Shown: one piece after another, positions 1 to 9,184 of the stretch | Position numbering within the stretch: position 1 is the first letter of the stretch | Layout: each line of letters begins with the position of its first letter | Source: Paenibacillus sp. KS-LC4 | Lineage (GTDB): Bacteria; Bacillota; Bacilli; Paenibacillales; Paenibacillaceae | Assembly: GCF_036894955.1 (NCBI RefSeq) | Contig: NZ_CP145905.1 | Span: 565,501 to 629,500, forward strand | Length of the DNA stretch: 64,000 nt | Direction: 5' to 3' | The notes under the pieces: model-generated | What the model was told of the DNA's origin: nothing | The model's database searches: none | The model's input: only the letters and a program-made list of their open reading frames with translations | Translations under genes and position numbers: made by a program

Positions 1-1
1 G

Positions 2-1447
2 CCATTCAGTCAGGCGGACGGATCTACGACGAGGAAGTATGGGGGCACAGGCCTTGGGCTCGTCATCTCCCAAAAGCTTGTCACGCTGATGGGCGGCAAT
101 CTCGTTGCGGAAAGCAAGGTCGGACGCGGCAGTAAATTCAGCTTCGTTATTACATTCCCTATGCTGGAAGAAGCCCCGCCCTACAGCATGGAGCTAGGCG
201 AGGAAATGATTGGGCAGCCGGTGTGGATCGTCGAGGACAGCCAGATGATGCGTCATCATTGGTGCGAAAGGCTGGAGTCCTTCCAAATGGCTCCGGTTCC
301 CTTCGCTTCTTGGAAGACGGCGCGGGAACGGCTGCGCCGTATCGGTGCAGGAGCGATGCCGAAGCTGATTTTGCTCGATATGGAGATGCCCGATATGTAC
401 GGCGCGGAAACCTGGTTCGATTTCCATCAGGAAGCTGAAGCGGCGGGCGTAAAGACAGCCGTGCTGACCACATCATTTGGTCGGGACGAAATGCTGCAAA
501 TGCCAGAAAAGGATCGTCCGCTTGCTCTCCTTACAAAGCCAGTAACCCGCTTAGCGATGCTAAACGGCTTGAGAGGGATGTTAACGGAGCGTTCCTTTAT
601 TCCTCCTTGGAACCTCGCGAAGAGCGAAGTGGCAGTTGTACAGCTTGAAGGGCGCAATGCCAAAATCTTGCTTGCCGAAGATAATAAAATTAATCAAATC
701 GTCGCTCTGGAAATGTTAAAAGAACGGGGCTATGAGGTCGGCCTTGCCGAAAATGGACATGAGGTGCTGGATATGCTGGAGCGGGAGGAATGGCATCTCA
801 TTCTCATGGATATTCATATGCCGGAAATGGATGGCATGGAGGCGACACGGCTTATTCGTTCTAACCCTAAATATGACGGACTGCCGATTATTGCGGTTAC
901 CGCTAATGTGCTGCGTGCCGATCATGAGCAGTACAGACAGCTGGGCATGGATGATATTATAACGAAGCCAATCAGCGCCGGCTTTCTCTATTCCGTACTC
1001 TCGCACTGGTTGAATCAGACGGGCATTTTGCCGGTACCAACGTTATGGGAGGATGAGCCTCATGTGCAGCCGCAATATGAGCCGTCAGCTTATTCCTCAC
1101 TGCCGGTCATTCCGGGTGTAGATTTGCCGGAGGCACTCGCCAGAGTGAATGGCAAGCTTCCGATATTGATGCACATGCTGGAACAATTTCAGGCCGATTA
1201 TTCTTCATTTATCGACAGATTAATCGCTTCTATGACAGAGAGGGATCTCGTTGCCGCCAAGCGCCTCGTGCATACGCTCAGGGGAGCGGCGAGCCATTTA
1301 TCCGCTTATCCATTGGCGAACGCAGCGACGGAGCTGGAGTTGATTTTCAATCAGGAGGATATAGAAGAGGAGGAATGGAGCCTGAGGCTTGCAAAGCTGC
1401 GAGAAGAATTGATACATGTGCTCAAATGTTTGGAGAAAAACAAGTGA
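2..1447 (+). CDS. hybrid sensor histidine kinase, 3' part (HATPase-REC-REC-HPt)
   Basis: The frame is open from base 2, so the gene starts before the window; 481 codons are visible. The first ~45 residues are the end of a HATPase_c domain, with the G2 box YGGTGLGLVIS and the GRGSKFSF strand. Two receiver domains follow. The first reads VWIVEDSQMM with acceptor LLDMEMP and LTKP. The second is a textbook receiver, ILLAEDNKINQ, LILMDIHMPEMDG, ITKPI. The C-terminus is an HPt domain with the phosphorylatable His in RLVHTLRGAASHL. In this family phosphate passes His-Asp-His-Asp; the final acceptor could be the separate regulator just downstream, but that is inference from position. The sensor part lies outside the window, so the stimulus cannot be read. 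Confidence 0.92.
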   Translation, partial: PFSQADGSTTRKYGGTGLGLVISQKLVTLMGGNLVAESKVGRGSKFSFVITFPMLEEAPPYSMELGEEMIGQPVWIVEDSQMMRHHWCERLESFQMAPVPFASWKTARERLRRIGAGAMPKLILLDMEMPDMYGAETWFDFHQEAEAAGVKTAVLTTSFGRDEMLQMPEKDRPLALLTKPVTRLAMLNGLRGMLTERSFIPPWNLAKSEVAVVQLEGRNAKILLAEDNKINQIVALEMLKERGYEVGLAENGHEVLDMLEREEWHLILMDIHMPEMDGMEATRLIRSNPKYDGLPIIAVTANVLRADHEQYRQLGMDDIITKPISAGFLYSVLSHWLNQTGILPVPTLWEDEPHVQPQYEPSAYSSLPVIPGVDLPEALARVNGKLPILMHMLEQFQADYSSFIDRLIASMTERDLVAAKRLVHTLRGAASHLSAYPLANAATELELIFNQEDIEEEEWSLRLAKLREELIHVLKCLEKNK

Positions 1448-1453
1448 CAGAAG

Positions 1454-1542
1454 TTCGACAAAAAAGCCTAACAATTCTCTAACAAATTATTGTGGTCGGT
1501 CATAGCTATATTGTATAGTAAGAGGACAGACTAAATTCGACA
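1454..1542 (+). promoter_or_regulatory. candidate promoter with two Spo0A-box-like heptamers
   Basis: TTCGACA, the reverse complement of the Spo0A box core TGTCGAA, occurs at 1454-1460 and again at 1536-1542. Between them TTGTGG (1490) and TATAGT (1514) are 18 bases apart and could be a sigma-A promoter for the downstream regulator. The heptamer is expected by chance about once per 8 kb on either strand, so two within 90 bases is suggestive only. Confidence 0.35.
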
Positions 1543-1574
1543 GAAATCTTCAATCCCAATAAGGGGTGACGCCA

Positions 1575-2297
1575 ATGTATAAAGTAATAGTTATAGAAGA
1601 TGACGTCATGATGAGTGATATGCTGTCTATGTATTTGTCAGAAGAAGGCTATTCTGTCAAACAAGCAGGATTGGCAAATGACGGCTTGCGTATGATTTCG
1701 GAATTCGAACCGGATGTGGTTTTGCTGGATCTTATGCTCCCAGATATGGATGGGATGGAGATATGTGCATTGATTCGCGAGCGTTCGAATGTGCCTATTA
1801 TGATTTTATCCATGAAAAACGAAGTGTCAGAACGTGTGCTGGCATTGAAGTCTGGCGCAGACGATTATATGTGCAAGCCATTCAGCATGCACGAGATGAC
1901 AGCGAGAGTCGAGGCATTGATCCGCAGAGCCAACATTAAGTCGGACGGAGTGGAAACCGAGCAAGAGGCAGGAGAAGAGGAGCGGAATCCGATTCAGCTT
2001 GATTTTGAGCGGAGATTGCTGCTAGTCAGAGGGATGCTGGTAGAAACAACGTTTTCGGAATATGAAATTATGAAGCTATTTTTGGCGTATCCTGGCAAGG
2101 TATTCAGCAGGGAAGAACTCATTAATGCCATTCGCGGTTTTGATTCCTTTGTCACCGACCGTGCGATTGATGTACACATTGTGAATTTGCGGAAAAAAAT
2201 TGAGCAAAACCCAAAGGAGCCTCGTCTCATTCGAACGGTTTGGGGCTTCGGTTACAAGTACACAGCCCAGAATTCTTCAGTCAGCCAGGAGAAATAA
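1575..2297 (+). CDS. OmpR/PhoB-family response regulator
   Basis: This is a 240-residue DNA-binding response regulator. The receiver domain (about 1-120) has the acidic pocket VIVIEDD, the phospho-acceptor in LLDLMLPDMDG and the Lys in CKPFS. The winged-helix Trans_reg_C domain (about 140-235) ends with the typical IRTVWGFGYKY. An in-frame GTG lies nine bases upstream, but AAGGGG at 1561-1566 is well spaced for the ATG at 1575, so that start is chosen. No sensor kinase is co-transcribed downstream. The hybrid kinase ending 127 bases upstream is the nearest candidate partner, and a strong terminator follows. Confidence 0.9.
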   Translation: MYKVIVIEDDVMMSDMLSMYLSEEGYSVKQAGLANDGLRMISEFEPDVVLLDLMLPDMDGMEICALIRERSNVPIMILSMKNEVSERVLALKSGADDYMCKPFSMHEMTARVEALIRRANIKSDGVETEQEAGEEERNPIQLDFERRLLLVRGMLVETTFSEYEIMKLFLAYPGKVFSREELINAIRGFDSFVTDRAIDVHIVNLRKKIEQNPKEPRLIRTVWGFGYKYTAQNSSVSQEK

Positions 2298-2315
2298 TAG
2301 CATGCATTTATTTGC

Positions 2316-2346
2316 AACCGTCTGGCTTATCCAGACGGTTTTTTTA
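2316..2346 (+). terminator. rho-independent terminator after the response regulator
   Basis: A perfect 10-bp stem, AACCGTCTGG / CCAGACGGTT, with a 5-base loop is followed by a run of T. Confidence 0.93.
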
Positions 2347-2453
2347 TATGGAAACTTACATTCTAACAACTATCTAAAGGTAATTGCCGTTTTTTCCTAA
2401 TTATTGTATGAGAATATAGCTTTAACTTACTATTGGATCGAAGGATGGGGAAT

Positions 2454-3746
2454 ATGAGCGAACAAGTCATAGCCTTATTGCCTGCAAAGCTGAATGCCTG
2501 CCGCGAGCTAGGTCATATGCTGCTGAAAGTGCAGAAGGCAAGCAAGGGGCTTGCTGCAGTGCTGGTGCAGCTTGACCATTTTTATCGCATTGTTGAGGCT
2601 AGAGGGATGGACTATGGCTGCGAGGTGATGCAGCTGATTGAAGATCGGCTCGTAGAGGCTGGAGCGGACAGGTCGGCCATCTGGCAATTGAACGACAGTA
2701 CTTTTCTAGTTGCAGCAGTGCTAGACGCTGGTCAAGCGGATGGATACAGCATGATTGAACGTTACAAAACGATGGTGCAGCATCCCGTAGGTTTTGGTTC
2801 TGATCGATTTCATCTAACAGCGAGTATTGGCGTGAGCCTGTTTCCGCAGGATGGAACGACAAGCGAACAGCTCATTTGTCATGCGGAGACGGCTCTGTAT
2901 AGCGGCGTTTTAAAGGGAGAGGGGCAGATTTCCTATTACTTGCGGGCGGCAACAGAGCAAATCCATCGCCAGTTGGAGCTGGAGAACGCCATTCGGACAG
3001 CGCTGTATAAAGGACAATTTCATTTAAACTATCAGCCCATCTATCAAGTGGAAACAGGCAAGCTTAGGGGCTTTGAAGTGCTGCTGCGGTGGAATCACCC
3101 GGAGCTTGGCAGCATTCAGCCAGATGAGTTTATTCCCTTTGCCGAGAAAAACGGCATGATAATGCCAATAGGCGCATGGGTCATCAAGCAGGCCTGCCGC
3201 ATGCTAGGTACTCTGCCGGATCATTCTGAACTGATTATGTCCGTCAATATTTCGCCGACAGAGCTTGCGGACTGCACGTATGCTGATATGGTGCTCAATA
3301 CGCTGGAGGAGGCAGGAATACCTCCACAGTGTTTACAGCTGGAAATTAAAGCTGGCTATCATTATGTGAATTGCGACCGATCTATCAAAGCTTTGACTAG
3401 ACTGCATGCGAGCGGTGTGTTTATTGCGCTGGATGATTTTGGTTCCATGCATTCGTCGCTGGCGAGCTTTCAGCATCTGCCGATCCATGCCCTTAAGCTG
3501 GACCGCTCCTTTATTAGAGAAATAGATAAGGAAGGCGTTGAACATCATATCGTGGAGGCGATGATAGGGCTCCTGCACAAGCTGGGCATATGTGTCATTG
3601 CTGAAGGCGTTGAATATGTGAAGCAGTACGAGCTGCTGCGAGGCTGGGGCTGTGATTACATGCAAGGATATTTGCTGGGTCAGCCCGCTCGGCCAGATAT
3701 ACTGGATATAACGATGATTCGCAGGTCTGAACGAACAGGCGTATAG
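2454..3746 (+). CDS. EAL-domain protein with degenerate GGDEF domain
   Basis: 430 residues. The N-terminal ~165 residues resemble a GGDEF domain, including a late GVSLFPQDG strand, but the signature position reads LNDSTF, so cyclase activity is not expected. The C-terminal ~250 residues are an EAL phosphodiesterase domain. It keeps the EAL glutamate (FEVLLRW), Asn (SVNIS), the acidic pair ALDDFG, Lys (LKLDRSF), Glu (AEGVE) and Gln (MQGYL). The usual LEITES stretch reads LEIKAG and loop 6 reads DFGSMHSSL, so c-di-GMP hydrolysis may be weakened. No membrane segment or sensor domain is visible. ATG 2454 is preferred over TTG 2433 because it follows AAGGATGGGG. Confidence 0.88.
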   Translation: MSEQVIALLPAKLNACRELGHMLLKVQKASKGLAAVLVQLDHFYRIVEARGMDYGCEVMQLIEDRLVEAGADRSAIWQLNDSTFLVAAVLDAGQADGYSMIERYKTMVQHPVGFGSDRFHLTASIGVSLFPQDGTTSEQLICHAETALYSGVLKGEGQISYYLRAATEQIHRQLELENAIRTALYKGQFHLNYQPIYQVETGKLRGFEVLLRWNHPELGSIQPDEFIPFAEKNGMIMPIGAWVIKQACRMLGTLPDHSELIMSVNISPTELADCTYADMVLNTLEEAGIPPQCLQLEIKAGYHYVNCDRSIKALTRLHASGVFIALDDFGSMHSSLASFQHLPIHALKLDRSFIREIDKEGVEHHIVEAMIGLLHKLGICVIAEGVEYVKQYELLRGWGCDYMQGYLLGQPARPDILDITMIRRSERTGV

Positions 3747-3759
3747 GCTCCTGATATTA

Positions 3760-3800
3760 AGCTTGCCCAAGCGAAAGCGATAGGGCGGGCTCTTTTTTTT
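3760..3800 (+). terminator. rho-independent terminator after the EAL gene
   Basis: AGCTTGCCC pairs with GGGCGGGCT (with G-T wobble), followed by nine T-rich bases. Confidence 0.85.
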
Positions 3801-3837
3801 CCTATATGGGTTGAGAGAGCCTGCTAATAAACGCAAC

Positions 3838-3876
3838 AAAGCCTCCAAATCCACTGTCGCAGCGGTAGGAGGCTTG
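3838..3876 (-). terminator. weak hairpin downstream of a minus-strand gene
   Basis: AAGCCTCC and GGAGGCTT form an 8-bp stem with a 20-base loop. It could end transcription from the minus-strand gene at 4027. The T-run is poor. The rest of 3801-4026 shows nothing else I recognise. Confidence 0.4.
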
Positions 3877-4026
3877 TCTGAAGTATAAGATGTAATGAAT
3901 GATGTAATTCATAAATGCTTTGATTACATCGCGCAGCCATTTTTTTGCTAAAAGGCGAAGAAGTCGCTTACGCTAGTTCTGGTTGGGGATGTTGTTCCTT
4001 TAATTCCAGTGGGGGCAAGAGGGTGT

Positions 4027-4245
4027 TTAGCTAACTTCCAGATAAAGTTTAGTGCCATCGCTGTATTGAAAAATAGCAACCTCACGCACGACTTCAACTT
4101 TAGAGATTCGTTTCCATTTTTTTCGAAAGTCGAAATTGAGTTCCATTTCACGCAGTTTATGATGAAGCTGCTCAACTGATGCGGCTTGTTCGTTAGTATA
4201 ATAAACAGGTACAGAACGACTTTTGAAGGTAATGATTTTCATCAT
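4027..4245 (-). CDS. small hypothetical protein
   Basis: This is a 72-residue protein of unknown function, MMKIITFKSRSVPVYYT at the start, rich in Lys and aromatic residues, with no membrane segment. The middle (QLHHKLREMELNFDFRKKW) is probably helical and the end is strand-like (IFQYSDGTKLYLEV). GGAGGTGG lies eight bases before the chosen ATG at 4245; a GTG at 4257 falls inside that ribosome site. It stands alone between convergent and divergent neighbours. Confidence 0.65.
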   Translation of the reverse strand: MMKIITFKSRSVPVYYTNEQAASVEQLHHKLREMELNFDFRKKWKRISKVEVVREVAIFQYSDGTKLYLEVS

Positions 4246-4372
4246 GACCTTGTCCACCTCCGATCGTTTTTTCCTATTCTATCCTAAACGTTTTAGCCGC
4301 TTATGAAACAGCCGTAAGAATATTGTTTAATTTGCTTATATATTTCTAACATATAGTGTAAGCTGGAAATTG

Positions 4373-5017
4373 CTACTTTCCAGCTAGGATTACATACTGT
4401 AGTGCTGCAATAATGGCAAGATGCAAAGGGTAGAAGCTGCGCCAGACACTGCGAGGAACTTTGATGGAATCAGCCGCTTGCAGCAGGCTTGGCGAGTACA
4501 CAAGCAGCAGGGTTGCGGCAACGCTGAACAACTGAATAGTCCAGCCCATGTAGAATAAATAAAAGATGTTGAGCAGCAGGTGAGCCGGGGCCATAGCGTG
4601 TTTCGAGCCATAGCGGTAGATGAGGACGAGCACCAGCAAATAGGCGCCGTAGCTGCACGGAACGACTTCAAGCAGCAGCAGTAGAAAGGCGGCCAGAGAC
4701 ACTTGGAGGGCCGGCCTCGACTTCAATTGGTCCAGAAGCTTGAGGGAGACAAGACAGACGAGCAGAGTGCCCACCGTGTTGATTTCCCAAGTGCCGAATG
4801 CCAGGGAGTAGGGTATTTGCGATAAAGCCGCAATGGCGCTCATTCGCCACAAGTATTGATTGATATTTTTCGTGCGGAAATACCCAATGACTAGCGCATA
4901 AGCATAAAGCGGCATGGCAAGCCTGCCGATAATTCGCCAAGTATCATCTTGGGGAAACCAGATCAAGCCAATATGATCAAGCAGCATCGTAACCATTGCG
5001 ATAATTTGCATATTCAT
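4373..5017 (-). CDS. TraX-family membrane protein
   Basis: A 214-residue, very hydrophobic protein with about seven to eight predicted membrane spans. The opening IAMVTMLLDHIGLIWFP and the following IIGRLAMPLYAYALVIGY are characteristic of the TraX family, named for the F-plasmid pilin acetylase. Chromosomal members in Firmicutes are abundant and their substrates are unknown, so pilin acetylation should not be assumed; no conjugation gene is nearby. A second ATG six bases downstream (5011) is better spaced from AGGGGG and may be the true start. Confidence 0.82.
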   Translation of the reverse strand: MNMQIIAMVTMLLDHIGLIWFPQDDTWRIIGRLAMPLYAYALVIGYFRTKNINQYLWRMSAIAALSQIPYSLAFGTWEINTVGTLLVCLVSLKLLDQLKSRPALQVSLAAFLLLLLEVVPCSYGAYLLVLVLIYRYGSKHAMAPAHLLLNIFYLFYMGWTIQLFSVAATLLLVYSPSLLQAADSIKVPRSVWRSFYPLHLAIIAALQYVILAGK

Positions 5018-5073
5018 CCCCCTAAGCTGTGACTATTATAGCATGGGGTTATGAACGGGAGAAGAACAGCATT

Positions 5074-5382
5074 TTACGTGTAAAGCAGGGTAATGACAAG
5101 CAGCTCGTAGAGAACGAGCGGAAGAATCGCATTTTGCGGAGGAATGAAGGCGCGCGGGTCCTGCACGGTACAATGCAAATACAGCAGGCAGCGGTCGACA
5201 TGTGCAATATAGCCCTCGTATACTTGGCCATCCATCGTATGCACACGCACGGGCCGGTGCATATGTCCGTGGCACAAACGGTGAATCTGCTCCTGGATTT
5301 GTTGAACCATAGCCGTATGTGCAGGCTCTGCCTGATATAGCACAGCCGCCGCTTGCTCCGCAGCCCTTGCTTGCTCTGTCAT
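5074..5382 (-). CDS. small hypothetical protein with an Sm-like beta stretch
   Basis: This is a 102-residue protein. The first third is a helical Ala/Gln-rich segment. The middle, VRVHTMDGQVYEGYIAHVD, resembles a small barrel (Sm-like or spore-coat-associated) strand pair, and the end is hydrophobic (AILPLVLYELLVITLLYT), possibly a membrane anchor. AAAGGAGCG precedes the ATG with good spacing. Function is unknown; a spore or envelope role is a guess from the organism type only. Confidence 0.6.
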   Translation of the reverse strand: MTEQARAAEQAAAVLYQAEPAHTAMVQQIQEQIHRLCHGHMHRPVRVHTMDGQVYEGYIAHVDRCLLYLHCTVQDPRAFIPPQNAILPLVLYELLVITLLYT

Positions 5383-5562
5383 ATGAACATCGCTCCTTTG
5401 CCCCGCAGTATGCCAGCAGGGAGTCTCATCCTAAGCTAAGCTATATGCAAGAGAGGTGGGGATAATGACTTATAGGCAGATAAAGGCAGTAGATTTTTGG
5501 AATAACGGGGTATGTTTGGAGTGGAAGCATAAGTTAATAAACTTACAATTGAATATTCATTC

Positions 5563-5607
5563 AAAACAAACGCGAGCCTTAGTAGAGAAGGATCGCGTTT
5601 GTTTTTT
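5563..5607. terminator. hairpin terminator after the superoxide dismutase gene
   Basis: AAACAAACGCGA pairs with TCGCGTTTGTTT around a ~17-base loop, flanked by A-rich and T-rich sides, so it can work in both directions. The preceding 5383-5562 shows no gene. Confidence 0.85.
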
Positions 5608-5624
5608 AACTTTTTCAGCTTTGC

Positions 5625-6170
5625 TTATTTAATCACGCCGCAAGCGATGCGAGCACCTGAGTTGCCGGATGGATCGGTGACGTAATCATCTGCTTTCTCG
5701 TGAATAACCAGAGCAGCGCCATCTGATTTAATCAGTGAGTTAGGTGCGCCCTTGGCGAGCGTCACATTTTTTGAAATGATCTCAGCTTCGATTTTTCCAG
5801 AAGCGTCGACTTGAATATTGGGCAAATCGCCAGAGTGGAAGCCTTTGGGATTGCTGAACCCGTGCTGCTTGCTTAGCGGATTAAAGTGAGCCCCCGCCGA
5901 CGTAAACTCGGGAGCCTCGCATTTCCCGGTTTCGTGAAAATGAATGCCGTGCATGCCCGGTGCGAGCTGCTCCGCCGCCAGGCGAATATGTACACCGTCA
6001 GCTTGCTCTTGCAGGCTTGCTTTGCCAATGACCGCTCCTTTGCTATTGATGAGGTCTAGCTTGATTTCAGTAGTGGGAACCGATTTTACAGCAGCATGTG
6101 CCATAGGGAGGGTAGCGCCCCCTAATGCAAGGCAGAGCGTTGTGAAGCATATGGTTTTTTGAATAAACAC
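5625..6170 (-). CDS. sodC: secreted Cu/Zn superoxide dismutase
   Basis: 181 residues with a Sec signal peptide (about 1-26, cleavage after AHA) and no lipobox, so it is exported across the membrane. The Cu/Zn SOD domain keeps every expected ligand: both His of GIHFHETG, the bridging His of AHFNP, the His of KQHGF, His and Asp of FHSGDLPN, and the last Cu His of LVIHEKADDY. The structural Cys pair (GKC, ACGVI) and the late GNSGARIACG are present. In the family it dismutates superoxide outside the cell. The B. subtilis homologue YojM is known for a lost copper ligand; this one looks complete. It uses a GTG start after GGAGGAAAA. Confidence 0.93.
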   Translation of the reverse strand: MFIQKTICFTTLCLALGGATLPMAHAAVKSVPTTEIKLDLINSKGAVIGKASLQEQADGVHIRLAAEQLAPGMHGIHFHETGKCEAPEFTSAGAHFNPLSKQHGFSNPKGFHSGDLPNIQVDASGKIEAEIISKNVTLAKGAPNSLIKSDGAALVIHEKADDYVTDPSGNSGARIACGVIK

Positions 6171-6278
6171 AAGTTTTCCTCCATTTCCAGTGATGCTACT
6201 TAATATGCCCCGTCAATCGCTTGCCTATGCGGAAATCAAGGAATATCGGATATGCGCTTGTCGCAGCATACATGTCCA

Positions 6279-6306
6279 TACCTCTCTACTCTATTTGCAT
6301 ATGATA
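6279..6306 (+). promoter_or_regulatory. candidate sigma-K promoter
   Basis: AC at 6280, then 16 bases, then CATATGATA at 6298-6306 fits the mother-cell sigma-K pattern (AC, N16-17, CATAnnnTA). It sits 33 bases upstream of the Cys-rich protein gene. Confidence 0.45.
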
Positions 6307-6338
6307 TATCAGAAACTATGAGAGAGGTGGCATATATA

Positions 6339-6755
6339 ATGTCAGTTAAATCGAAATTCCAGGTGAAAAACATTAAATCCGCTTCGCGCAAATCGAAGCG
6401 GGCTCGTACTTCTTCATGCTCTTGTCAACGCCAAGAGTCAGCAAATGACAACAGAAGCAATGGTTGTCGTCGTACAGATCCGGCGGTTGAAGGGGTACAG
6501 GATGCTGGCAAAGAATTAAGCAAAATCTTCAAACGACTGGAAAATGAAGAGGTTGCCGAGAAGCTGGTAAAAGCGATCCGCTGCCATGATGCCCGGGCGG
6601 TTCAAAACATTATCGGCTGCGATTGCAAAGTCGTTCAATTTTTCTGTACGCAGCGTTCCGATTGCGTTAGAGTCTGCTGCTTGTTCGGCAGAGACAACGA
6701 GGTTACAATTTCGTTTGATATTTGTATCAAACGAGAAAACATTCACCGCTACTAG
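6339..6755 (+). CDS. Cys-rich small protein, possible spore coat component
   Basis: 138 residues. The N-terminus is basic and Ser/Lys/Arg-rich (SVKSKFQVKNIKSASRKSKR), followed by Cys pairs (SSCSCQ, GCDCKV, FFCTQRSDCVRVCCLF), in total about nine Cys, and a helical middle (DAGKELSKIFKRLENEEVAEKL). The arrangement recalls cysteine-rich cross-linked coat or exosporium proteins, and a sigma-K-like promoter lies upstream, but I cannot name a family. The frame extends upstream to 6252; GAGAGGTGG before ATG 6339 decides the start, and the promoter-like site would lie inside the longer version. Confidence 0.7.
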   Translation: MSVKSKFQVKNIKSASRKSKRARTSSCSCQRQESANDNRSNGCRRTDPAVEGVQDAGKELSKIFKRLENEEVAEKLVKAIRCHDARAVQNIIGCDCKVVQFFCTQRSDCVRVCCLFGRDNEVTISFDICIKRENIHRY

Positions 6756-6779
6756 TCGGCAGGAAGATGCCAGAATAAG

Positions 6780-6818
6780 CAAAAACCGCCAGACCCTTCG
6801 GGACTCGGCGGTTTTTGT
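6780..6818 (+). terminator. rho-independent terminator
   Basis: CAAAAACCGCC pairs with GGCGGTTTTTG around an inner CCC-TTCG-GGG stem; a clear two-part terminator. Confidence 0.92.
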
Positions 6819-6923
6819 TATGCTCTATTCTGTCACCTTGCTATGCGAATCGGCATACGATAGGACAGCAAGGTTTTCAGACAAAACAAGCATCAATAAC
6901 GATGATAATGGAGGGGACGAACA

Positions 6924-7838
<915 letters not shown>

Positions 7839-8291
7839 CCTCGCGGTCGATGAAACGGACGCCGCCAGCCGTTCCCTCGGTATCCTCACGCAGCTGTCCA
7901 AGCGGGATCAGGTCGCCGAAGCTAGCGGTTACGCCAATCTCCTCCTGCAGCTCGCGTGCGGCGTCGCGCATTGTTTCGCCTGCCGAGAGATGGCCGGCAA
8001 CGGTAATGTCGTAGCAGTCGGGATAAGTATCCTTGCTCGACTGCCGCAATTGAAACCTAACGTAGCGGCGGTCTTTCTCCTTGCGCGTGAGCCAGCAGTG
8101 GAAGGAGCGGTGCCAGTAGCCTTTGGCATGCGTCTCCGAGCGGGTAGCTGTCCCGATTGGATTCATTTGCTCATCATAAATATCAAAATATTCCTCCGTC
8201 ATAGCACGAACTCCTTTGTATAAAGAATAGGGCAGTTTGCGCGTTTAGAAACTGCAACGAAGAAGAATACCGCTAATTTCCTCGCAGCTCC

Positions 8292-8798
8292 TTAGTGAGA
8301 GCGTCCCGTATCCAAAGCTTCAAGCTGGGATGTGCAGTGCTTGCAGCGAGTCGCCTTCAGCGGAATGCTGGACAAGCAGTAAGGGCAATCCTTTTCCGTA
8401 GGGGCGGCCTCTGCGGGTGCTTCCTCTGCTTTGCTGCGGCGCAGCATATTAATGCCTTTAACGAGGAAGAAAATACAGACGGCAACGATGAAGAAATCCA
8501 GCATCACATTAATAAACTGTCCGTAGGCAATAACGGCAATGCCGTTTTTGGAAGCATCGTCGAGCGAGCGGATAATGGTACCGGCAGCCTCCAATTCCTC
8601 CGTATGCTTCGGGTTTAAGTTAATGAATAAGTCCTTAAAGTTAACTCCACCCAAAATTCGTCCAATCGGCGGCATAATAATGTCGTTCACAAGCGAAGTA
8701 ACAATTTTGCCGAAGGCTCCGCCAATAATAACGCCGACTGCGAGGTCGATGACGTTGCCTTTAATCGCAAACTCCTTAAATTCCTGTACAATCTTCAT
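8292..8798 (-). CDS. mscL: large-conductance mechanosensitive channel with C-terminal zinc ribbon
   Basis: 168 residues. The first 130 are Msc[21 protein letters not shown] (TM1 and pore), [12 protein letters not shown], and TM2 around [20 protein letters not shown]. MscL opens at near-lytic membrane tension to release solutes. After a short Ala/Pro/Glu linker comes an extra zinc ribbon, CPYC then CKHC 13 residues on, absent from the standard ~130-residue channel. AAAGGAGAG precedes the chosen ATG; an in-frame upstream extension has no ribosome site. It stands alone. Confidence 0.95.
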   Translation of the reverse strand: MKIVQEFKEFAIKGNVIDLAVGVIIGGAFGKIVTSLVNDIIMPPIGRILGGVNFKDLFINLNPKHTEELEAAGTIIRSLDDASKNGIAVIAYGQFINVMLDFFIVAVCIFFLVKGINMLRRSKAEEAPAEAAPTEKDCPYCLSSIPLKATRCKHCTSQLEALDTGRSH

Positions 8799-9184
8799 CA
8801 AAATCTCTCCTTTATAAAATGAGCTTGCTCGGAAACAGCACATAAGCGAGCACAACAAATGCAGCCATTCAAAAGCGCTGATTGCTCTTTATTGTATATA
8901 AAATAAGCCAGAAACACCATTCCTAAAGCAGTCACCAAAAATATAATCCTTAAATTACATAAAATAACAATTACCCTTTATCAATTTGGTTGCAGGCAGC
9001 AGCGTCGGTACGATGCTCATTTCTAAAAATGCTAGTGGTAGCTTGGTCCAGGAGCGACACGTATTCGTCATTTTGCATCATTTTCCGCTTTTTTTGTGAA
9101 AAAGACATGTAAAAAGAGAGGATTTTATTGAATATTGTCGAATTTCAGTATTGTGAGTAAATTAATGGATATTTGAGGAGTTTT
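8799..9184 (+). promoter_or_regulatory. divergent intergenic region with candidate sigma-H promoter and Spo0A box
   Basis: No gene is seen. Near the kinase start, AGGATTT (9119-9125) and CGAAT (9139-9143) are 13 bases apart, one short of the sigma-H ideal. The heptamer TGTCGAA (9136-9142), a perfect Spo0A box core, overlaps the -10. Both would fit control by the sporulation phosphorelay. GAGGAG at 9175 is the ribosome site of the next gene. Confidence 0.4.

Noticed and set aside
3333..3854. 173-codon minus-strand frame
   Set aside because: It lies antisense to the EAL domain, has no ribosome site and a shadow-like composition.
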